Shown in pieces: positions 6,252 to 10,684 of a DNA stretch of 10,684 nt. Source of the DNA: CBDUQP01 sp965369385 (lineage in GTDB: Bacteria > Planctomycetota > Phycisphaerae > SM23-33); contig CBDUQP010000116.1 of NCBI GenBank assembly GCA_965369385.1, positions 1 to 10,684 on the forward strand, written 5' to 3'. Numbering within the stretch: the first letter of the stretch is position 1; every line of letters starts with the position of its first letter. The notes beneath the pieces are model-generated. The model saw only the letters and a list, made by a program, of their open reading frames with translations. It did no database searches and was not told the DNA's origin. The position numbers and the translations under genes were made by a program.

Positions 6252-7211
6252 ATGCCGCTAGTTGATATGCCGTTGGACGAATTACAGAAGTACGAAGGCC
6301 GCAATCCACGTCCCGCCGACTTCGATGAATACTGGGACAAATCCATCGCCGAGATGCAGGCGATAGATCCAGACGTTAAGCTGACGCTGTCGGAATTCCA
6401 GGTTCCGTTCGCCGACTGCTATGACATGTACTACACCGGCGTTGGCGGCGCACGCATATACTCCAAGCTGTTGAAGCCGAAGAATATCGCCAAGCCCGCT
6501 CCGGCGGTTGTCATGTTCCACGGATATTCAGGACACTGCGGTGAGTGGACTTCCAAGTTGGGATATGCAGCCATGGGATATACGGTGGCCGCTATGGACT
6601 GCCGCGGACAGGGCGGAAAGAGCGAAGACGTTGGCGGGCATCTGGGCAATACCCTTCATGGCCATTTCATCCGTGGTCTGGACGGTTTGCCGGAGAAGAT
6701 GCTTCTTCGTGACATGTATCTTGATACCGCTCAACTGACGAAGATCGTGATGGATATGCCTGAAGTTGACGCCACCCGCGTGGGCGCTACCGGCGGAAGC
6801 CAGGGCGGCGGTCTGACGCTTGCTTGCGTTGCGATCGAGCCGCGTGTGAAGCTGGCTGCTCCCGCGTTCCCGTTCCTTTGCGATTACAAACGTGTTTGGG
6901 AGATGGACCTGGCCGTGGGTGCATATCAGGAGCTGAAGGACTACTTCAGGAACTTCGATCCGAAGCACGAACGTGAGGATGCGATATTCACGCAGTTGGG
7001 TTATGTCGACGTTCAGCATCTTGCACCCCGTATCAAGGCGGAGGTGATGATGGGCGTGGGCCTGATGGACACGATATGCCCGCCGTCAACGCAGTACGCA
7101 GCCTACAACAAGATCCAGTCGAAGAAGTCCACCACGATCTTCCCGGACTTCGGCCACGAAGCACTGCCCAACTACAACGATGAAGTTTTTCAGTTCCTGT
7201 GCGGACTGTAG
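6252..7211 (+). CDS. Acetylxylan esterase / cephalosporin-C deacetylase (CE7, AXE1 family)
   Basis: This alpha/beta-hydrolase of carbohydrate esterase family 7 removes acetyl groups from short xylo-oligosaccharides and similar acetylated substrates. The CE7 signatures are all present: RGQGG (118-122), the nucleophile elbow GGSQG (181-185) with S183, the acid D273 in GLMDTICPPST, and H302 in FGHE. Spacing matches the well-studied Bacillus enzyme (about 318 residues; this one is 319). There is no signal peptide, consistent with a cytoplasmic enzyme working on imported oligosaccharides, as CE7 members usually do. AGGAG (6240-6244) lies 7 bases before the ATG. The gene stands alone behind a strong upstream terminator, so it needs its own promoter. 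No glycoside hydrolase or sugar transporter is in the window to indicate the polysaccharide. Confidence 0.93.
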   Translation: MPLVDMPLDELQKYEGRNPRPADFDEYWDKSIAEMQAIDPDVKLTLSEFQVPFADCYDMYYTGVGGARIYSKLLKPKNIAKPAPAVVMFHGYSGHCGEWTSKLGYAAMGYTVAAMDCRGQGGKSEDVGGHLGNTLHGHFIRGLDGLPEKMLLRDMYLDTAQLTKIVMDMPEVDATRVGATGGSQGGGLTLACVAIEPRVKLAAPAFPFLCDYKRVWEMDLAVGAYQELKDYFRNFDPKHEREDAIFTQLGYVDVQHLAPRIKAEVMMGVGLMDTICPPSTQYAAYNKIQSKKSTTIFPDFGHEALPNYNDEVFQFLCGL

Positions 7212-7631
7212 AGCGGGACATATTGACGGCTGGTTCACCCCGGCCATCGTTGCGGACATAACAGGACTTTTCGGTTACCGCCGGTTAGTTGTCAAGTCCT
7301 GATTTAAAGTTGTCACTTTTCGTTTTCCTATCCCGGTACGTTTGTTCATGATATTCCGCTGCGAAGGGAGCCCGAAGGGCGGGATGGCTGGCGTTTGACC
7401 ACTGCATCGCTTCCCTCGAGCACATTTGGTGAGTCGGAAGTGTTCGTTCTCATATTCATGCGTGAAGCCTGATCGCCAGACGGTCGGTTGGAGGCGGTTA
7501 GTGTCGGCGTTGGCACGGTTAAAGGTGTTTGTGGGTATTGTGGATAAGAATTTGCGGTTTGCTTGTGCACTTTGCGTGGCCTTGGCGAAATAGGTTTTGA
7601 CGCGGGGCTTCATGTCGGGTGTAATAATGCC
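7212..7631. other. Spacer between the esterase and the membrane protein
   Basis: No supported gene. Just after the esterase stop, GGCTGG (7228-7233) can pair with CCGGCC (7240-7245) around a 6-base loop. Further on, CAGGACTT and AAGTCCTG form an 8-bp inverted repeat (7262-7301). GCCCGAAGGGC makes a small hairpin at 7370-7380. Minus-strand frames across 7275-7740 look like composition artefacts or translated repeat DNA (KRQPSRPSG-type strings), not proteins. No clear terminator T tract follows the esterase. Confidence 0.5.
7262..7301. repeat. 8-bp perfect inverted repeat downstream of the esterase
   Basis: CAGGACTT (7262-7269) and AAGTCCTG (7294-7301) are exact complements separated by 24 bases; the loop can form a small CGG/CCG stem. 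The following ATTTAAAG and CACTTTTCGTTTT are T-rich but not a continuous tract. It may act as an imperfect terminator for the esterase transcript. Confidence 0.35.
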
Positions 7632-8189
7632 ATGCTAGGACGCTTGCGAAGGACATCACGTTTGGATTCGGGGTTGGCTTTGGCGTTTGCCGGGATGGCC
7701 TACCTTGTGTGGGCAATGGTCGCTGGCACAAGCCGCACACTTATTCAGGACCTCATCCACACTCTCCAGCGGGACCACCAGCTCGTAGTGTCGAATTTTA
7801 CGCAGAATGTGAAGATTATGTTCGTAGATTTCGGCGTACTTATCGATCTGGTCGGTTTGGCGTGGATGGTGGGTAGCCTCCTGCTGGTAGTGTTCTCAAG
7901 CCGCCAAAAAATAAGCATTTCATGGGCGTGGGTCTGTTCCAGTTGCCAGATGTCGATGGCGGCAGCGGGGGCTGTGCTTGTGGGCTGGGCGGCGTTTTCT
8001 CCGCATAGTGTCCCGCTCAGTATTAGTGGGCAAACGATAGCCGAAAAGGTCAGCGGAATATCCCTTCCGGTGGTACTCGTGGCGGCGATGGTTCTCTGGG
8101 TCGGTTTTATGGTCTGGTTGCTCGTGGAGCGTGCCCGTCATGACCGCCGAGGCCCGACACTTCGCGACAGCCTGCATACCAACGCATAG
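7632..8189 (+). CDS. Hypothetical four-helix membrane protein
   Basis: I cannot assign a family. The 185-residue product has four hydrophobic segments (about 14-31, 67-88, 98-122, 143-165), so it is probably an inner-membrane protein with both ends on the same side. The N-terminus (RLRR) and C-terminus (ERARHDRRG) are basic, favouring the cytoplasm by the positive-inside rule. Between helices 1 and 2 is a polar stretch with LIQDLIHTLQRDHQ followed by SNFTQN. Between helices 3 and 4 is a short PHSVPLSISGQT loop. No catalytic or metal-binding motif stands out. Codon use and the long uninterrupted hydrophobic pattern support real coding. The frame is open from 7563, but the earlier ATG gives an atypical N-terminus; 7632 places the first helix near the start. 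Neither start has a good ribosome-binding site, so the start is uncertain. It lies alone, upstream of the 8359-8416 palindrome. Confidence 0.65.
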   Translation: MLGRLRRTSRLDSGLALAFAGMAYLVWAMVAGTSRTLIQDLIHTLQRDHQLVVSNFTQNVKIMFVDFGVLIDLVGLAWMVGSLLLVVFSSRQKISISWAWVCSSCQMSMAAAGAVLVGWAAFSPHSVPLSISGQTIAEKVSGISLPVVLVAAMVLWVGFMVWLLVERARHDRRGPTLRDSLHTNA

Positions 8190-8367
8190 TTCATGTCCGG
8201 CTTCATGATGGGCAGGGCAATCTCCAGACGTTTTGCGATATTTTCGCAGATCTCGCTTGGGGTCTGTGGATGTGTCGGGACGATGATCGGCAACGAATTC
8301 GGCGATCGGATATATAAATGCTGAATACACAGTATGTTAGTGCAATATCTCCTTAAATTAGGGACGG
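8138..8367 (-). pseudogene. Possible minus-strand coding remnant
   Basis: Reading leftwards, the frame is open from inside the palindromic element (about 8367) to a TGA at 8138-8140. It includes a protein-like run, PTHPQTPSEICENIAKR and onward through EIALPIMKPDM, with balanced codon choice. There is no usable early ATG and no well-placed ribosome-binding site, and its end overlaps the + strand membrane-protein gene by about 50 bases. I do not recognise the family. It may be a decayed gene fragment abutting the 8359-8416 element, or chance. Confidence 0.2.
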
Positions 8368-8608
8368 TGCCCTATTTAAATAGGAATAATCTAAATTTAA
8401 TAGGGCACCGTCCCTAGTTTTGAGGATGATTGGTTCGGCGGGGGATTTCTAGACCATTGCCTGCGGGGGGGCAACAGGTTAGAATACTCGCTTCGCTATC
8501 GCCGAGTGACGTAAGATGCCTTTATGGCGGTAGTTCTTCCGTGCCCGCCACGAAGGTGTTATGCCTCCCGAAGCCCTTTTTGATTACGTGATTACTGGTG
8601 TATAGAAG
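8190..8608. other. Spacer between the membrane protein and hisF
   Basis: No clear + strand gene. It contains the 58-bp palindromic element (8359-8416), a run of seven G (8465-8471) inside a small TTGCC/GGCAA hairpin (8457-8461/8470-8474), and a TGGCGG/CCGCCA inverted repeat (8525-8530/8545-8550). No confident promoter for hisF was found. Confidence 0.5.
8359..8416. repeat. Palindromic element with perfect 18-bp arms
   Basis: TAGGGACGGTGCCCTATT (8359-8376) is repeated exactly in inverted orientation at 8399-8416, separated by a 22-base AT-rich centre. The centre begins with part of another palindrome, CCTATTTAAATAGG (8371-8384). Short TAGGGAC-type inverted termini resemble palindromic elements that accompany IS200-like/REP-associated tyrosine transposases, but no transposase is in the window. 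Arms this long are unlikely by chance. No target-site duplication is obvious. It could also serve as a transcription barrier, but no T tract follows. Confidence 0.75.
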
Positions 8609-9406
8609 ATGCTGGCCAAGCGAATAATACCGTGTCTGGATGTTGAGTGCGGACGTGTCGTCAAGGGTGTTAACTTTCTGAATCTCCGCGACGCGGGCGA
8701 TCCTGTTGAGATTTCCCGGCGCTACGAAAAAGAAGGTGCCGACGAACTGGTATTTCTGGACATAACCGCCAGCCACGAGCAGCGGGATATCATTCTCGAT
8801 ATCGTTCGCGAGACGGCCGAGCAGGTGTTCATGCCGCTAACCGTTGGCGGCGGCGTGAGAACGCTTGAAGACATAAGCAACCTGCTGCAAGCTGGCGCGG
8901 ACAAGGTATCGATAAACTCCGCAGCCGTCCGTGATCCGGAACTGATCACGGCAGCAGCTCGCAGGTTTGGTTCGCAGTGTGTTGTGGTAGCGATTGATCC
9001 CAAGCGGATAGTGGACGAAGACGGAAGCGAGCGTTGGGAGATTTTTGTAAACGGCGGAAGGGTTCCCACCGGGCTTGATTCTGTCGAGTGGGCCCGTGAG
9101 GTCGAGCGTCGCGGCGCGGGTGAGATATTGCTGACTGTGATGGACGCCGACGGTACGCAGGAAGGTTACTGTATTGAGCAGACGCGTGCGGTGGCAGAGG
9201 CTGTTACGATACCGGTGATCGCGTCCGGTGGCGCGGGTAACCCGGAGCACATATACGAGGTGCTCACCGCGGGCAAGGCCGATGCGGCTTTGGCGGCGAG
9301 TATATTTCACTTTGGGACCCACAGCGTTCCCGAGACGAAGCAGTATCTTGCGGATCGTGGCGTGACTGTGCGTCTTACCGGCGATACGGTTTCGTCAGGT
9401 AGCTGA
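8609..9406 (+). CDS. hisF: Imidazole glycerol phosphate synthase, cyclase subunit
   Basis: HisF forms the (beta/alpha)8 cyclase half of IGP synthase. With ammonia from the HisH glutaminase it converts PRFAR to imidazole glycerol phosphate and AICAR, in histidine synthesis and linked to purines through AICAR. Both catalytic aspartates sit at family positions: D11 (IPCLDV) and D130 (VVAIDPKR). Other hallmarks are GADELVFLDITAS (43-55), TVGGGVRT (78-85), KVSINSAA (99-106), DGTQEGY (181-187) and IASGGAG (204-210). Two small departures are V177, where LLTS/LLTT is usual before MDADGT, and C188, where GYD is usual. Length (265) is slightly above the roughly 250 norm because of a short C-terminal tail. 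The start lacks a good ribosome-binding site (only GGTG 8 bases upstream). No other his gene is present. pilT follows 18 bases after the stop. Confidence 0.96.
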   Translation: MLAKRIIPCLDVECGRVVKGVNFLNLRDAGDPVEISRRYEKEGADELVFLDITASHEQRDIILDIVRETAEQVFMPLTVGGGVRTLEDISNLLQAGADKVSINSAAVRDPELITAAARRFGSQCVVVAIDPKRIVDEDGSERWEIFVNGGRVPTGLDSVEWAREVERRGAGEILLTVMDADGTQEGYCIEQTRAVAEAVTIPVIASGGAGNPEHIYEVLTAGKADAALAASIFHFGTHSVPETKQYLADRGVTVRLTGDTVSSGS

Positions 9407-9411
9407 TTGAC

Positions 9412-9417
9412 AGGAGG
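9412..9417 (+). promoter_or_regulatory. Consensus ribosome-binding site that fixes the pilT start
   Basis: AGGAGG lies 6 bases after the hisF stop and 7 bases before a TTG at 9425. The same frame is open from a TTG at 9407, but that codon precedes the site and cannot use it, so 9425 is the likely start. A full consensus site may compensate for the weak TTG. Confidence 0.8.
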
Positions 9418-9424
9418 CCAGGTT

Positions 9425-10579
9425 TTGGCAACAGAGAATTCGGACCAGACGCAAGACACTGTCGAGTCGGTAGGCGGAAGACCCTTGCCCAAGTTGTCGC
9501 GTTACTTCAAGGCGATGGTGAAGGCGGACGCTTCGGATCTGCATCTGAAGCCTGACATGCGTGCACACGTTCGGATTCGCGGGTCAATACGGGCAGTGCA
9601 GTCGGAACCGATTTCGAGCCAAGATATCGCCGAGATGTCCGAAGAGCTGATGACCGAGGATCATCTCGCATGGTTCCACGATCACGGTAGTGTTGACATT
9701 GCGTACGAGTTGCCCGGTTCGGATCGCTTCCGCATAAACGTTTTCCTGCAACGCGGTAAGCACGCGATGGCTGTTCGCCGCGTAACCAAGGGAATCCCGA
9801 CGATCGAAGAGTTGCATCTTCCTCCGGTCGTAACGCAGATTGCCAAGGGGCACCAGGGGCTGGTATTGCTTTCCGGGCCTACAGGCGGCGGAAAGACCAC
9901 GACGATCTCGGGAATGATCGAGTACATCAATCAGACCCGTGCCTGCCATATTATCACGCTCGAAGACCCCATCGAATATCTTTACGAGAGCAAGAAATCG
10001 CTCATAAGCCAACGTGAAATCGGCATAGACGTGGATAATTTCGAAGAGGCCATCAGATACCTGTTGCGTGAAGACCCGGACGTTGTGCTCATTGGCGAGC
10101 TGCGAGATTACGAGACGTTCCAGGCAGCTTTGCACGTGGCAGAGACCGGTCACCTTGTTTTTGCAACGTTGCACGCGTCAGGGGCGGCCCAGACGATTGG
10201 CAGGGTGCTGGATTTGTTCCCCGTGGAAAATCGCGATCGTATTCGTACGTCGCTTGGGTTCAACCTTCGTGCGATTGTCTGCCAGCAGCTTTTGCCGAGT
10301 ATTGCCGATGGCGTGGAGCGAGTACCCGCAACGGAAGTTCTCATGATGACCCCGCATGTTCGCAACCTGATCGCCGAAGGGCGAGACGAGGAACTTACGG
10401 AAGTTATTCGCGGAGCGGAGCTGGAAGGAATGCATACGTTTACGGCGAGCCTTTTCAATCTCATCGAAGACGAACTTATAGACCCGCAGGTCGCATATGA
10501 AGTGGCGTCGAATCCTGATGAACTGTCGATGATGCTCAAGGGAATCTCCGCTGGCGGAAGAGGCAGTAAGAGAACCTAG
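9425..10579 (+). CDS. pilT: Type IV pilus retraction ATPase-like protein (PilT family)
   Basis: The product is a secretion-ATPase-superfamily (GspE/PilT) hexameric motor, cytoplasmic at the base of type IV pili, where PilT depolymerises the pilus for twitching. Motifs in order: SDLHLKP (37-43) of the N-terminal PAS-like domain, Walker A GPTGGGKTT (151-159, K157), Asp box ITLEDPIEY (177-185), Walker B DVVLIGELRD (219-228, E225) and His box TGHLVFATLH (241-250). The HVRNLIAEG stretch (311-319) corresponds to the AIRNLI motif of PilT proteins, and there is no zinc CxxC as in PilB. PilU-like paralogues are an alternative. The 384 residues include an N-terminal extension of about 20 residues and a Gly/Ser/Lys-rich tail. 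Walker A uses GGGKTT where PilT proteins commonly have GSGKST. The start is TTG with AGGAGG 7 bases upstream, 18 bases after hisF, suggesting co-transcription. No other pilus gene is present. Confidence 0.9.
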   Translation: MATENSDQTQDTVESVGGRPLPKLSRYFKAMVKADASDLHLKPDMRAHVRIRGSIRAVQSEPISSQDIAEMSEELMTEDHLAWFHDHGSVDIAYELPGSDRFRINVFLQRGKHAMAVRRVTKGIPTIEELHLPPVVTQIAKGHQGLVLLSGPTGGGKTTTISGMIEYINQTRACHIITLEDPIEYLYESKKSLISQREIGIDVDNFEEAIRYLLREDPDVVLIGELRDYETFQAALHVAETGHLVFATLHASGAAQTIGRVLDLFPVENRDRIRTSLGFNLRAIVCQQLLPSIADGVERVPATEVLMMTPHVRNLIAEGRDEELTEVIRGAELEGMHTFTASLFNLIEDELIDPQVAYEVASNPDELSMMLKGISAGGRGSKRT

Positions 10580-10613
10580 TGCCGTGTCTGGAAACATTAT
10601 ACAGAAGGGTTCG

Positions 10614-10675
10614 GGTGGCATGGCGACACACAGCCGTATCGTGGGTCGCCACCTGCCTGCCGGAGGCAGGTGGTG
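10614..10675. repeat. REP-like palindromic hairpin after pilT
   Basis: CCACCTGCCT (10649-10658) and AGGCAGGTGG (10664-10673) form a perfect 10-bp stem with a 5-base loop, extendable by a G-U and a C-G pair. Upstream, GGTGGC (10614-10619) and GGCGAC (10622-10627) can pair alternatively with GCCACC (10648-10653) and GTCGCC (10645-10650). No T run follows, so this is more like a dispersed extragenic palindrome than a terminator, though it may stabilise the pilT mRNA end. Confidence 0.6.
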
Positions 10676-10684
10676 TCAGTTGCG

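Noticed and set aside
9407..9424. Start of the PilT-like protein at the TTG at 9407
   Set aside because: The consensus AGGAGG lies after this codon and is correctly spaced for the TTG at 9425.
9584..10174. Minus-strand open frame of 196 codons opposite the PilT-like gene
   Set aside because: Shadow of a well-supported ATPase gene.
10620..10684. Start of a new gene with ATG at 10620 running off the window
   Set aside because: No ribosome-binding site, and the frame runs straight through a perfect palindrome, so it is more likely repeat DNA. The window ends too soon to decide.

Overview
The window carries eight protein-coding genes, all on the + strand, separated by long spacers that contain several inverted repeats. 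No tRNA, rRNA, CRISPR array or transposase gene is visible. The mix of genes suggests a free-living Gram-negative-type bacterium. A Minf_1886-family protein (a family named from a Verrucomicrobia-related organism), a CE7 carbohydrate esterase, a PilT-type pilus ATPase and hairpin-rich spacers make a Planctomycetota (Phycisphaerae-like) or other PVC-superphylum source the best guess. That is inference from gene content, not a phylogenetic result.

Layout. 1-638: non-coding, with a cluster of dyads around 230-328 and TGCACC hexamers repeated exactly every 10 bp. 639-1604: NAD-dependent sugar-nucleotide epimerase/dehydratase. 1661-3220: methionyl-tRNA synthetase (metG), overlapping by one base (TAATG) with a Minf_1886-family gene at 3220-3624. 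3753-4745: lipoprotein N-acetylmuramoyl-L-alanine amidase. 4863-5759: SAICAR synthetase (purC). 5760-6251: spacer with a foldable segment ending in a very strong intrinsic terminator (5893-5937), then a REP-like hairpin. 6252-7211: CE7 acetylxylan esterase / cephalosporin-C deacetylase. 7212-7631: spacer with inverted repeats. 7632-8189: four-helix membrane protein of unknown function. 8190-8608: spacer with a 58-bp palindromic element that has perfect 18-bp arms. 8609-9406: hisF. 9425-10579: pilT-like ATPase with a TTG start and a full AGGAGG ribosome-binding site. 10580-10684: another REP-like hairpin.

The genes do not form one pathway. They are housekeeping functions (translation, purine and histidine synthesis), envelope functions (amidase, sugar-nucleotide enzyme, pilus ATPase) and one carbohydrate esterase. 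The only tight couplings are metG/Minf_1886 (1-bp overlap) and hisF/pilT (18-bp gap). I see no clear new defence or mobile system. The observations most worth checking are non-coding: the 8359-8416 palindrome, the phased TGCACC cluster, and the possible structured RNA between purC and the esterase. The unknown four-helix membrane protein is the main protein-level unknown.
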